Source: Pseudarthrobacter polychromogenes
GTDB taxonomy: Bacteria > Actinomycetota > Actinomycetes > Actinomycetales > Micrococcaceae
Direction of reading: 5' to 3'
Length of the DNA stretch: 64,000 nucleotides
NCBI RefSeq assembly: GCF_014644495.1
Contig: NZ_BMKU01000002.1
Span: 62,001-126,000, forward strand
Under the pieces are notes generated by a model that was given only the letters and a program-made list of their open reading frames with translations, had not been told where the DNA came from and did no database searches. A program made the position numbers and the translations under genes. Shown piece after piece: positions 23,999-34,771 of the stretch. The first letter of the stretch is position 1. Each line of letters begins with the position of its first letter.

Positions 23999-25318
23999 AT
24001 GAAAATGCGTGCTGACCAGACCGGAGACCGTGGCCTTCCCATGCCCTTGTGGCTGCAGGGTGCCCTCGAAACGGCGCAGGCAGCCACCATTTCCGCGCTG
24101 GTGGTGATTGCCCCGATCATCGCCGTGTGGGCCACTGCCGGCTTCCAGGACAGCTCCTTCGACGTCCTGGCCCGGCTGGCGGGACAGTCCTGGCTGCTGG
24201 TCCACGGAGTTCCGCTGGAACTCAGCGCCGCGGGCTCCGACGCCGCCGGCAACGGGGAATCCGGCGTTCTGTCGCTGATTCCGCTGGGCCTTACCCTGCT
24301 GCCTTTCCTCCTTGCCTGGCGTGCCGGACGGCGCCTTGCCCGCGCTTCCTACACAGACCAGCTGTGGCAGGCATTGCTCGGCTCATGGGTTGTCTACGCC
24401 GCCTTCGGGACGGCCACCGGTTTCGTCTGCCGCACCCCGGATGTGGGCATCAATCCCTGGTTCGCCATGCTGATTCCTCTCATTCCCTACGCGCTCGGCA
24501 TGGTGATCGGCGCGCGGCGTGAAGCGGGTTCCTGGAGCAGGCTCATCGGCGTCGACGCCGTGGACTGGATTTCCCGCACCAGCCAGCATTCGCGGTGGGC
24601 GGGCTCCTACCTCGCTTCCGCCGGCAAGGCCGGTTTTGTGGCCACCGTTTCCGCGCTGGCCTTGGCTGGCGTGCTGCTGGCGGTTGACCTGTTCATCCAC
24701 TGGAACCTTGTGGTTGCCGTCTATGAGGCGCTCGACGCCGGCGCCGTAGGGGGTGCCGCCCTGACCATCGCACAGCTCGGCTTCCTTCCCAACCTTGCGG
24801 TCTTCGCCCTGGCCTGGACGTCGGGGGCCGGCTTTGCCATGGGTGTCGGTTCTCAGGTGGGTCCCCTGGGAACCGCCGTCGGACCGCTGCCCTCCATCCC
24901 GGTGCTGGCCGCCATCCCGTCCGGGCCGCTGGACTACGCCTTCGTGGCCCTGATCGTCCCGGTGCTGGCGGGCGTGCTGGCCGGCTGGTGGTTCCTCCGC
25001 GAAGGCGAAAACCACTTCGATGAGTGGCTTTCCATCAAGGTCCGTGCCCGCTGGTTCACGGCAACAGTCTCCACCCTGGTGCTGGGGGTCCTCGCGGGAC
25101 TGGCAGCCGGGCTCCTGTCCTTTGGCCTGGCGTGGCTGGCCCGCGGCTCGGCGGGAATCGGCCGTCTGACGGACATCGGCCCGGACCCGCTCTGGACTGC
25201 GGTGTGGCTGGCTGCGGAAGTGGCTGTCGGCGTCGTGATTGGTTACGCGGCCGGGCCGTGGCTGGAACGTGAGCAGGCGGCGTCGGACGAGGACGCGGAA
25301 CTGGTTTCCCGGGCTTAG
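23999..25318 (+). CDS. DUF6350/PerM-like integral membrane protein
   Basis: A protein of about 439 residues with eleven or more predicted membrane segments. It matches the actinobacterial DUF6350 family, which contains Mycobacterium tuberculosis PerM, a protein affecting cell division and persistence. The assignment leans on position: in mycobacteria perM lies directly before purN and purH, and here purN follows. ATG at 23999 is preferred, with GTG at 23981 as an alternative; neither has a strong ribosome-binding site. The soluble C-terminal tail is acidic. Confidence 0.78.
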   Translation: MKMRADQTGDRGLPMPLWLQGALETAQAATISALVVIAPIIAVWATAGFQDSSFDVLARLAGQSWLLVHGVPLELSAAGSDAAGNGESGVLSLIPLGLTLLPFLLAWRAGRRLARASYTDQLWQALLGSWVVYAAFGTATGFVCRTPDVGINPWFAMLIPLIPYALGMVIGARREAGSWSRLIGVDAVDWISRTSQHSRWAGSYLASAGKAGFVATVSALALAGVLLAVDLFIHWNLVVAVYEALDAGAVGGAALTIAQLGFLPNLAVFALAWTSGAGFAMGVGSQVGPLGTAVGPLPSIPVLAAIPSGPLDYAFVALIVPVLAGVLAGWWFLREGENHFDEWLSIKVRARWFTATVSTLVLGVLAGLAAGLLSFGLAWLARGSAGIGRLTDIGPDPLWTAVWLAAEVAVGVVIGYAAGPWLEREQAASDEDAELVSRA

Positions 25319-25354
25319 CAACAGCGCCGCTGCGCTGCCTGAGGGTGGCGCTGG

Positions 25355-25786
25355 CTAGGGGAGCTGCCGGGGCAGCGAGCTTTCCAGCTGGACCCGGCAC
25401 GCCGACTGTGCCTGATCCGTGAGCGCCCGGCCCATGCATGCCTGGTACTGGCGCACTTCGTCGAAGAACACTGCGCTCACCAGGATCAGCAGCACCATGA
25501 TGGCAGACACCACCAGGCCGGAGATGGTGCCGATCAGGACCAGCCTGGATTCCTTCAGCTTCGCGGCCCGCACCAGGAGGACAATGCCCAGGGCCACACT
25601 GGCCGCCGTGAGGATCCCGGTCAGCCAGAGGTAGTTGACGTCCAGCTGGTAGACAAAGAAGGAGCCGATCACGGAGATGACGAACATCCGGAACAGGGTA
25701 TGGGTCTTGGACAGCGAGGCTTTGGCTGCCTCGCTGAGCGGCGGCCTGGTCCGCTGCTGCCCAGCCGGTTCGGGGGAGGTGTTCAT
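25355..25786 (-). CDS. Hypothetical membrane protein
   Basis: A 143-residue protein with three predicted membrane segments (about 38-55, 60-80 and 92-115), a proline-rich cytoplasmic N-terminus and a short C-terminal domain with two cysteines (Q-A-C-M-G-R and S-A-C-R-V), probably outside the membrane. The ATG at 25786 follows GGAAAA. It is divergent from purN and convergent with the PerM-like gene. No family was recognised. Confidence 0.65.
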   Translation of the reverse strand: MNTSPEPAGQQRTRPPLSEAAKASLSKTHTLFRMFVISVIGSFFVYQLDVNYLWLTGILTAASVALGIVLLVRAAKLKESRLVLIGTISGLVVSAIMVLLILVSAVFFDEVRQYQACMGRALTDQAQSACRVQLESSLPRQLP

Positions 25787-25825
25787 GTTTTCCAGCCTAC
25801 GCGAGCCTGCCCATAAGCTAGAGCC

Positions 25826-26419
25826 ATGCGCATCGTAGTCCTCGTTTCCGGTACCGGGTCCAACCTCCAGGCTGTCATCGATGCCGTCAGGGCGGGGGAG
25901 CTGGACGTGGAAATCGCGGCTGTGGGTGCCGACCGTCAGGGCACCTTCGGGGTGGAACGGTCCGCGGCCGCAGGCATCCCGACGTTCGTGGTTGACTTCA
26001 AGGCGTACCCGGACCGCGCTGCCTGGAATGCCGCCCTGACCGTCGCCGTGGCCCGGTTCCAGCCCGATGTGGTGGTCTCCTCCGGGTTCATGCGCATCGT
26101 CAGCCCGGAGTTCATCGATGCCTTCAACGGCAAGTACCTGAACACCCACCCGGCACTGCTTCCGGCGTTCCCGGGCGCCCACGGGGTGCGGGATGCGATG
26201 GCCTACGGCGTTAAAGTCACCGGCTGCACCGTGCACTGGGCTGACGCCGGGGTGGACACCGGCCCCATCATCGCCCAGGAGGCCGTGGCCATCGAGGATT
26301 CCGACACCGAGGAAACCCTTCATGAGCGCATCAAAGTCGTGGAGCGCCGCCTGCTGGTGTCCACCCTGGCCTCCCTCGCCGCCGACCACCGCGCCGGCGC
26401 CTCGAACCTTCCCGCCTAA
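25826..26419 (+). CDS. purN: Phosphoribosylglycinamide formyltransferase (GAR transformylase)
   Basis: A 197-residue enzyme of purine synthesis that transfers formyl from 10-formyltetrahydrofolate to GAR. It opens M-R-I-V-V-L-V-S-G-T-G-S-N-L-Q-A, the phosphate-binding loop of PurN. The catalytic triad is present: Asn106 and His108 in L-N-T-H-P-A-L-L-P, and Asp near 144 in D-A-G-V-D-T-G-P-I. The length matches the family. In related actinobacteria purH follows directly; here 2.6 kb separate them, with palindromic repeats B and C and two unrelated genes between. Confidence 0.94.
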   Translation: MRIVVLVSGTGSNLQAVIDAVRAGELDVEIAAVGADRQGTFGVERSAAAGIPTFVVDFKAYPDRAAWNAALTVAVARFQPDVVVSSGFMRIVSPEFIDAFNGKYLNTHPALLPAFPGAHGVRDAMAYGVKVTGCTVHWADAGVDTGPIIAQEAVAIEDSDTEETLHERIKVVERRLLVSTLASLAADHRAGASNLPA

Positions 26420-26432
26420 CCCCTCCGCCCCA

Positions 26433-26498
26433 CCCAACTAGGTAGCGCCAAGTGTCGTTTTCAGCCCTCATAACGACACTTAGCGCTACCTAGTTGGG
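26433..26498. repeat. Palindromic intergenic repeat, copy B
   Basis: A 66-bp palindrome with arms CCCAACTAGGTAGCGCC(A)AGTGTCG and complement, 14 bases after the purN stop. Its centre, read on the minus strand (TTATGAGGGCTGAAAA), matches the centre of copy A, so this copy is inverted relative to copies A and C. It stands between purN and the DUF559 gene, both rightward. Confidence 0.9.
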
Positions 26499-26561
26499 CA
26501 TCGGAGCGCAAGCCTGTGGATAACCTCTGCGGCATCCCGTCCTGGCTGCCACGATGGGCGG

Positions 26562-27506
26562 ATGAAGGTACCGAGTCAACTGCCCGAGCAGCTTTCGTCA
26601 TGCCCTTTCACTTTCCAAGAAGCGGTCGACGCCGGAATCAGCCGGCGGCGTCTACGTCACCAGGGCTTGCTCTGGCCAAGCCGTGGAGTCCGGGTGCCGG
26701 ATGCCGCCAACGAACACCACCTTGCCCCGCGCATCCGTCCCTACACATTGGTGACGGACTGTGCTGCTGCTTCGCATGCCTCGGCCTTTCTCCTGTGGAG
26801 GTTCCCAGGTTTCCTTCCGGGCAGTGATGAGCCCCTGCTGCACATTTCGCGGCCCGACACAGTTGCCATCATGCGCCGGCCCGGCGTGAAGGGGCATCGC
26901 GGGCAGTTTTTCGCGGACGAGATCGTGAATCTTTCGGGATTGCTGGTCACGTCGCCGGTAAGGACCTGGTTGGACTGTTCACGCAAGATGAGTATCGAAG
27001 AGTTAACCGTTGTTGCTGATCATCTGCTGCGGGTCCCGCGGCCGGACCTCGAGGGCAGGTCGGAGCCGTATGCAACCCGGGAAGATCTCGAGGAAATGCT
27101 CGACAGGCACAAGGGGACGCCCGGAATCAGGAAGGCTCGGGTTGCCCTTGATCGTGCGCGGGTCGGATCGGATTCCGCCCCTGAAACCCGCCTGCGGCTG
27201 GCGTTGGAGGACGCAGGCCTGCCCGAACCTCTGCTGAACATGCCCACGAAACTGCATGCCGCCGTCGTACGCCACCCTGACCTTGGCTATCCCGAACAGA
27301 AGGTGGCGGTGGAGTACGACGGCGAGGGGCATTCCCAGGCTGCCCAGATCGTCCGCGACATCGCCCGCGAGGAGGACTTTGCGCGTGCAGGCTGGCTGCT
27401 CGTGAGGATTTCAAAGCGGCACATGGAGAGGGACGCCCGGCCAGCGGTGGCCAAAGTCCGCTCATCGCTCCTGAGCCGGGGCTGGTCTCCCAGCGAGCAA
27501 AACTAG
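26562..27506 (+). CDS. AbiEi-like N-terminal domain plus DUF559-type endonuclease domain protein
   Basis: A 314-residue protein of a type common in Arthrobacter and other actinobacteria. The N-terminal part (F-T-F-Q-E-A-V-D-A-G-I-S-R-R-R-L, then G-L-L-W-P-S-R-G-V) matches the winged-helix region found in AbiEi-like antitoxins. The C-terminal about 90 residues look like a DUF559/very-short-patch-repair nuclease fold: a conserved Glu in E-T-R-L-R-L-A, then Y-P-E-Q-K-V-A-V-E-Y-D-G and A-R-A-G-W-L-L-V-R-I-S. No function has been demonstrated for the group as far as I know. The gene is bracketed by repeat copies B and C in opposite orientation, and its TAG stop codon lies inside copy C. Confidence 0.75.
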   Translation: MKVPSQLPEQLSSCPFTFQEAVDAGISRRRLRHQGLLWPSRGVRVPDAANEHHLAPRIRPYTLVTDCAAASHASAFLLWRFPGFLPGSDEPLLHISRPDTVAIMRRPGVKGHRGQFFADEIVNLSGLLVTSPVRTWLDCSRKMSIEELTVVADHLLRVPRPDLEGRSEPYATREDLEEMLDRHKGTPGIRKARVALDRARVGSDSAPETRLRLALEDAGLPEPLLNMPTKLHAAVVRHPDLGYPEQKVAVEYDGEGHSQAAQIVRDIAREEDFARAGWLLVRISKRHMERDARPAVAKVRSSLLSRGWSPSEQN

Positions 27507-27563
27507 GTAGCGCTAAGTGTCGTTCCGAGGAGTCAAAACGACACTTAGCGCTACCTAGTTGGG
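27501..27563. repeat. Palindromic intergenic repeat, copy C
   Basis: A 63-bp palindrome (AACTAGGTAGCGCTAAGTG and complement) at the junction of two convergent genes. The TAG at 27504-27506, part of the left arm, is the stop codon of the DUF559 gene. The right arm ends 11 bases before the stop of the MFS gene. The orientation of the centre agrees with copy A. Confidence 0.9.
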
Positions 27564-27573
27564 GGAGGGGTGG

Positions 27574-28926
27574 CTACTCGAGGCGGCGCTGCTTGGTTTC
27601 CGGGGAGAAGAACGCCATCCACAGCACCGCAATCAGCACCAGCCCGCCGGCGAGGGCGAAGGACGTGGCCAGCCCCAGCTCGGGCCAGAAGTAGTTGGCG
27701 AAAATCAGCGGCCCGAAGCCGGCGCCCAGGCGGGAGAACGTGGACGCCCAGCCGAAGCCGGTGCCGCGCAGCTCGGTGGGGTAGAGCTCGGACACGTAGG
27801 CGTACAGCACCGGGATGGCCACCTGCACCACGAACCCGAACACCAGCAGCCAGAACACCGCCGCCGTGGGGATGTCCACCACAAAAGCCACGATCACCAG
27901 GGTCAGCGCGGACAACGGGCCGGTAATGGCCAGGATCCATTTGCGCCCAACCCTTTCCACCAGCAGGGCGGCCACAACCACACCCAAAAGCCCAACGGCT
28001 GCCATGGACGCCGTGGTGACGAATGCCTTGTACTCCGCGAACCCGGCGCCGATCAGGATCCGGGGCATCCAGGTCAGTGACAGGTAGTAGACCAGCAGGA
28101 TGCTGAAAAACAGGGCCCAGGCGGTGGCCGTAATCTTCCAGTTGAACTGCCAGACCAGCCGCAACTGGTGCCAGGCGCTGCCGGCCGAGAGCCGCGGCAC
28201 TTCCTTGGCATCGGGCAGGCTGTAGGCGCGGGGTTCTGCTCCGGTTGCGGCTACCAGACCGTCGATCACCTTGGCCGCCTCCTCACGCCGGCCCTTGCGG
28301 ATCAGGAACAACGGGGACTCCGGAACGCTGCGCCGGACCCAGAACACCAGCAGGGCAGGCAGGACCATCACCAGCATGGTCAGCCGCCAATCGCCGTACA
28401 GGGCCACAAGCCCGGCGGACACAAAGCCTGCCAGGGCTGCCCCCACCGGCCACCAGCCGTCCATCGCCGTGAGGACCTTGCCGCGCTGCTTGCGGGGGGT
28501 GAACTCACCCACCAGTGCGTAATCCACCGGGATGCAGCCGCCCAGGCCAAACCCGGCCATGAAGCGGAACACGCAAAACCAGATGAAGTCGGGGGAGAAG
28601 GCGCCCAGGACAGTGAAGAGCGAGAAGATCAGCAGCGTGGCTGTAAATGCCTTTTTGCGCCCGATGGTGTCGGCGATGGTGCCCCACACAAACGCGCCCA
28701 CGGCCATGCCGATCAGGTTTGAGGTGCCCACCCAGGCCACCTCGCCCGGGGAAAGGGCCCAGTGGGTTGAGAGCAGAGGAATGAGGATGCCGTTGAGCGT
28801 CACATCCCAGGCATCGAACATGAAGCCAAGGCCGCCGATCAAAAAGATCTTGCCCTGGACTTTCCATCGCCAGGGCAGTTCCTGGACCACCTGTTCGCCG
28901 CTCGGCACAGTGGTGTAAGTATTCAT
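27574..28926 (-). CDS. MFS transporter, sugar/aromatic-acid porter type
   Basis: A 450-residue transporter with twelve predicted membrane segments. The loop between segments 2 and 3 has [11 protein letters not shown], and the middle loop [13 protein letters not shown] is typical of the sugar-porter and metabolite:H+ symporter groups. The long N-terminal region and D-A-W-D-V-T motif in segment 1 resemble aromatic-acid or carboxylate symporters. The substrate is not known. AGGAGG stands before the ATG at 28926. It lies antisense between purN and purH. Confidence 0.85.
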   Translation of the reverse strand: MNTYTTVPSGEQVVQELPWRWKVQGKIFLIGGLGFMFDAWDVTLNGILIPLLSTHWALSPGEVAWVGTSNLIGMAVGAFVWGTIADTIGRKKAFTATLLIFSLFTVLGAFSPDFIWFCVFRFMAGFGLGGCIPVDYALVGEFTPRKQRGKVLTAMDGWWPVGAALAGFVSAGLVALYGDWRLTMLVMVLPALLVFWVRRSVPESPLFLIRKGRREEAAKVIDGLVAATGAEPRAYSLPDAKEVPRLSAGSAWHQLRLVWQFNWKITATAWALFFSILLVYYLSLTWMPRILIGAGFAEYKAFVTTASMAAVGLLGVVVAALLVERVGRKWILAITGPLSALTLVIVAFVVDIPTAAVFWLLVFGFVVQVAIPVLYAYVSELYPTELRGTGFGWASTFSRLGAGFGPLIFANYFWPELGLATSFALAGGLVLIAVLWMAFFSPETKQRRLE

Positions 28927-29068
28927 CGCAGCCTCCTGGGAAAACTTTAGCCGGGCGCACGGGGGTTCACACTCCGGCCGACTCGCGGGGCAACCACCGC
29001 TTCGGGATAAACTGGGCCGTATCCCCACCAACCGCGGCACTGTTCCGCGACATAAGACGGAGACATTT

Positions 29069-30766
29069 GTGAGCTTCACGCAGCATGAGCGCGTATCCAT
29101 CGACCGTGTTCCCATCCGCCGGGCACTGATCTCGGTTTACGACAAGACCGGTCTGGAGGAGCTCGCGCAGGGCCTGCATGCAGCCGGAGTGAAGCTCGTG
29201 TCCACCGGTTCCACGGCCAAGAAGATTGCCGCCGCAGGCATTCCTGTCCAGGAAGTCGAGGAAGTCACAGGTTCCCCGGAGATGCTGGACGGCCGGGTCA
29301 AGACCCTGCACCCGCGCGTGCACGGCGGCATACTGGCCGACCGCCGCGTGGCAGCCCACATGGACACACTCACCCAGATGGAGATCGAACCCTTCGACCT
29401 CGTGGTGGTGAACCTCTACCCGTTCGTGGAAACCGTCAAGTCCGGCGCTGGCCAGGACGACGTCGTCGAGCAGATCGACATCGGAGGCCCCGCCATGGTG
29501 CGCTCCGCAGCGAAGAACCACGCCGCCGTCGCCATTGTGGTGGACCCCGCCTTCTACGGCCAGGTGGTCACCGCGGCCGCTGAGGGCGGCTTTGATTTGA
29601 AGACACGACGCCGGCTGGCCGCCAAGGCGTTCGCCCACACGGCCTCCTACGACAACGCCGTGGCCACCTGGACCGCGAGCCAGTTCCTCGACGAGGACGG
29701 CGACGGCGTCATCGACTGGCCCGCCTACGCCGGCCTGTCCCTGGAGCGCTCCGAGGTGCTGCGCTACGGCGAGAACCCGCACCAGCAGGCTGCCCTGTAC
29801 GCGGACAAGGCGGCCCCGGTGGGCATCGCCCAGGCTGACCAGCTGCACGGCAAGGCCATGAGCTACAACAACTTTGTCGACGCGGACGCTGCCCTGCGCG
29901 CCGCCTACGATTTCAGCGAGCCGGCGGTGGCCATCATCAAGCACGCCAACCCCTGCGGCGTCGCTGTGGGTTCCGAAGATGCTGCGGACCCCATTGCCGA
30001 CGCCCACGCCAAGGCCCACGCCTGCGATCCCGTCTCGGCGTTCGGCGGCGTCATCGCAGCCAACCGCACCGTGACCGCGGGCATGGCCAACACGGTCAAG
30101 GACATTTTCACCGAGGTTGTCATCGCCCCGGGGTTCGAGCCTGAGGCCGTGGAGATCCTGTCCAAGAAGAAGAACATCCGCCTGCTCGCCCTCCCCGAGG
30201 GCTACGGCCGCTACCCCACCGAGTTCCGCCAGGTCTCCGGCGGCATGCTGGTCCAGGTCAGCGACAAGGTGGACGCCGACGGCGACAACCCCGCCAACTG
30301 GACCCTGGCCGCCGGTGAAGCCGCGGACGAGAAGACGCTCGCGGACCTCGCCTTCGCCTGGACCGCCTGCCGCGCCGCAAAGTCCAACGCTATCCTCCTC
30401 GCCTCGAACGGCGCCGCCGTGGGCATTGGCATGGGCCAGGTCAACCGCCTGGACTCCTGCCGGCTGGCCGTGGAGCGGGCCAACACCCTCGGCGTGACGG
30501 TGGAGTCCGACAGTGCTAGTGGGGGCGATGCCCCCGGCGGTGCCTCCAACGCCAGCGGTGCCAGCGCACCCCAGCGTGCCCGTGGCGCCGTTGCTGCCTC
30601 CGACGCATTCTTCCCGTTTGCTGACGGCCTGCAGATCCTGATCGACGCCGGGGTCCGCGCCGTGGTCCAGCCCGGCGGTTCCGTGCGGGATGAGGAAGTC
30701 ATCGCCGCGGCCAACGCCGCCGGCGTCACCATGTACTTCACCGGGGCACGCCACTTCTTCCACTAA
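29069..30766 (+). CDS. purH: Bifunctional AICAR formyltransferase/IMP cyclohydrolase
   Basis: A 565-residue enzyme catalysing the last two steps of IMP synthesis. The IMP cyclohydrolase domain is N-terminal (about 10-155: [26 protein letters not shown]), and AICAR transformylase follows with the conserved K-H-A-N-P-C-G near 291 and the closing [12 protein letters not shown]. The protein is about 30 residues longer than typical PurH because of a Gly/Ala/Ser-rich insertion near 485-515, just before [11 protein letters not shown] at 29069 follows GGAG. Transcription seems to end at the strong terminator at 30843. Confidence 0.94.
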   Translation: MSFTQHERVSIDRVPIRRALISVYDKTGLEELAQGLHAAGVKLVSTGSTAKKIAAAGIPVQEVEEVTGSPEMLDGRVKTLHPRVHGGILADRRVAAHMDTLTQMEIEPFDLVVVNLYPFVETVKSGAGQDDVVEQIDIGGPAMVRSAAKNHAAVAIVVDPAFYGQVVTAAAEGGFDLKTRRRLAAKAFAHTASYDNAVATWTASQFLDEDGDGVIDWPAYAGLSLERSEVLRYGENPHQQAALYADKAAPVGIAQADQLHGKAMSYNNFVDADAALRAAYDFSEPAVAIIKHANPCGVAVGSEDAADPIADAHAKAHACDPVSAFGGVIAANRTVTAGMANTVKDIFTEVVIAPGFEPEAVEILSKKKNIRLLALPEGYGRYPTEFRQVSGGMLVQVSDKVDADGDNPANWTLAAGEAADEKTLADLAFAWTACRAAKSNAILLASNGAAVGIGMGQVNRLDSCRLAVERANTLGVTVESDSASGGDAPGGASNASGASAPQRARGAVAASDAFFPFADGLQILIDAGVRAVVQPGGSVRDEEVIAAANAAGVTMYFTGARHFFH

Positions 30767-30779
30767 TCCCCACCGGCAC

Positions 30780-30835
30780 CGATTGCTCCGTACCTGCCGT
30801 TTTCGCATCCGATAACGGCAGTTACGGAGCAATCG
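30780..30835. repeat. Long hairpin repeat element, second type
   Basis: Arms of 22 bases (CGATTGCTCCGTACCTGCCG... and its complement, one mismatch) enclose a 12-base centre, 13 bases after the purH stop. The architecture resembles the A-E family (arms of over 20 bases, centre of about 12) but the sequence is unrelated. A separate terminator follows at once, so this hairpin need not be the terminator. Confidence 0.8.
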
Positions 30836-30842
30836 ATGAGTT

Positions 30843-30893
30843 AACGACGACGGCGCCCGCCCCCTGCGAAGGGGACGGGCGCCGTTGTTGTTT
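30843..30893. terminator. Bidirectional terminator between purH and the small protein gene
   Basis: AACGACGACGGCGCCCG(C)CCCC pairs with GGGG(A)CGGGCGCCGTTGTTGTT around TGCGAA, with a T-rich end rightward and A-rich end leftward. It serves purH from the left and the protease operon from the right. Confidence 0.85.
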
Positions 30894-30904
30894 CCAGGCT
30901 TTGT

Positions 30905-31114
30905 CTATTCAGAAGATCCGGACGCCGTTTCACCAGCGTCCGCGCCCCTCTGCTTGAGGCGCGGACCCTCCTCCGGAAGCCGCAGCTCCCGGGGCTTGGC
31001 CTCCGCCATCCGTTCCGCCGTCCAGTACTCGAGGATCTCCTCGTGCGTCTGGCCCAGTTCGGCGTGGCTGACGGGGTCCTGGCCAGACGGGATCTCCTTA
31101 GGAGGCTGCTGCAC
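30905..31114 (-). CDS. Small protein carrying a protease-propeptide-like motif
   Basis: A 69-residue acidic, Pro/Glu-rich protein starting at GTG 31114, 17 bases inside the end of the protease gene, so it is probably translated by coupling. It contains E-Y-W-T-A-E-R-M-A-E-A-K-P, which closely matches D-Y-W-T-A-D-R-M-Q-S-A-I-P in the propeptide region of the protease directly upstream. It has no signal peptide. Possible roles are an intracellular protector of the protease or a remnant of a duplicated propeptide; both are guesses. No clear ribosome-binding site is visible. No known family was recognised. Confidence 0.55.
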   Translation of the reverse strand: MQQPPKEIPSGQDPVSHAELGQTHEEILEYWTAERMAEAKPRELRLPEEGPRLKQRGADAGETASGSSE

Positions 31115-32057
31115 TGGCGTAGGTCTGCTGAATGACGGATCCCCAGTACGGGCCGTACATCACAGCGGAGCGGTTGTAGCCGTAGCTGTTGACGGAGTTC
31201 TGGACGCCCGCGGAGCTGGTGCCGATGAACCACGGGCCACCGGAGGAACCGCCAGTCATGTCGCAGGGGATGCCCTGGGTTTCAAACTTCGGGTTGTTGG
31301 GATCGTTCGTGGCCGTTCCGGTGCAGCTCTTGAGGGTTTGGCCGTTGAAGGGCGATGCCGCGGGGTAGCCGAAGGACTTGTAGGTGAGGCCGCGGGCCTC
31401 GTTGAACGCCACGCCGGATCCGCCCACGACGTCCGTGAGGGTCTGGCCGTTCAGCGTGTTCATGACGGCAAAGCCGGTGTCGTAGGCCATGTCCCCGTTG
31501 GCGCTCCACTGGGTGGGGGCGTGGAGGGATTTGGCGGTCCACTTGCCGTAGGGCTCGGCGCCGTTCTCGTAGGCCGGCACAAAGGCGAAGTTGGTGGCGA
31601 AGGCTCCCGGCCCCTCGTTGAGGCAGTGGCCCGCCGTGGAGACGGTGCTTTCATTGGCGGAGGTTACGGCGTTGCCGGAGCAGACGTAGTTCGAGCCAGC
31701 CAGGGTGAAGAAGACCTTGCCGATGTGCTTCACCGGCGCTTCGCTCTGCGCGATGGTGGGCTTGCCCTTGGTGGCCTTGACCTCAGACTTCTTGCCCTTT
31801 CCCACGAGTCCGGCGTTGGAGCGGTTGCCCCGTTCCAGCGCTTTATCGGCGAGGACGTCTCCGGGGATGGCGCTCTGCATCCGGTCGGCCGTCCAGTAGT
31901 CAGCCACGCCCGCGGCATCCACGACAGTGCTGGTGACGGAGGGGTTTGCCTTGTCCTTCGCCGGAGCAGCGGTGGCTCCGCCGGCGGAGGTGAGTGCCAG
32001 AACGGCAGCGGCTGAGAGGCTCAGGAAGCCGGTAGCCAGAGACCTGGTGCGAGTCAT
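31098..32057 (-). CDS. Secreted trypsin-like serine protease
   Basis: A 319-residue exported protease of the S1 (chymotrypsin) fold. The signal peptide covers about residues 1-30, ending G-A-T-A-A-P. A propeptide of about 70 residues contains A-D-Y-W-T-A-D-R-M-Q-S-A-I-P. The mature part starts near I-G-K-V-F-F-T. The catalytic triad is complete: His near 144 in S-T-A-G-H-C, Asp near 192 in M-A-Y-D-T-G-F-A-V, and Ser near 271 in G-G-S-S-G-G-P-W. Cysteines around His and before the Ser could form the usual disulfides. It degrades extracellular protein. The downstream small ORF overlaps its end by 17 bases. Confidence 0.88.
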   Translation of the reverse strand: MTRTRSLATGFLSLSAAAVLALTSAGGATAAPAKDKANPSVTSTVVDAAGVADYWTADRMQSAIPGDVLADKALERGNRSNAGLVGKGKKSEVKATKGKPTIAQSEAPVKHIGKVFFTLAGSNYVCSGNAVTSANESTVSTAGHCLNEGPGAFATNFAFVPAYENGAEPYGKWTAKSLHAPTQWSANGDMAYDTGFAVMNTLNGQTLTDVVGGSGVAFNEARGLTYKSFGYPAASPFNGQTLKSCTGTATNDPNNPKFETQGIPCDMTGGSSGGPWFIGTSSAGVQNSVNSYGYNRSAVMYGPYWGSVIQQTYASAAAS

Positions 32058-34606
<2,549 letters not shown>

Positions 34607-34615
34607 GACTGCAGC

Positions 34616-34649
34616 AAAGCGGCGTTCCGGATGTCCGGAACGCCGCTTT
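34616..34649 (+). terminator. Terminator after icd
   Basis: AAAGCGGCGTTCCGG and CCGGAACGCCGCTTT form a perfect 15-pair stem around ATGT, followed by GTGTTTT. It lies nine bases after the icd stop codon. Confidence 0.9.
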
Positions 34650-34701
34650 GTGTTTTCAGGGTAGGCGCAGAGCTTGTGGCCGCAGGAATCGTTGCTAGGG
34701 T

Positions 34702-34717
34702 ACTAAGTGCGCTTAGT
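34702..34717. promoter_or_regulatory. TAAG-type palindromic motif upstream of the catalase gene
   Basis: ACTAAGTGCGCTTAGT is a 16-bp near-palindrome, 55 bases before the catalase start. It matches the sites at 22116-22131 and 89-104. TATATC directly follows it and could be part of a -10 region, which would place the motif over or next to the core promoter. Confidence 0.5.
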
Positions 34718-34771
34718 ATATCGGTTTGCGCCGATGACTGCTGACGTTGCCGATCCTGAGGAGAAAAAATC

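Noticed and set aside
26562-27506. DUF559 gene plus neighbour as a complete type IV toxin-antitoxin pair
   Set aside because: No nucleotidyltransferase-type toxin gene is adjacent, so an AbiE system is not supported.
28967-30832. Minus-strand open frame of 621 codons over purH
   Set aside because: It is a Gly/Val/His-rich shadow of a highly conserved enzyme and has no recognisable domain.
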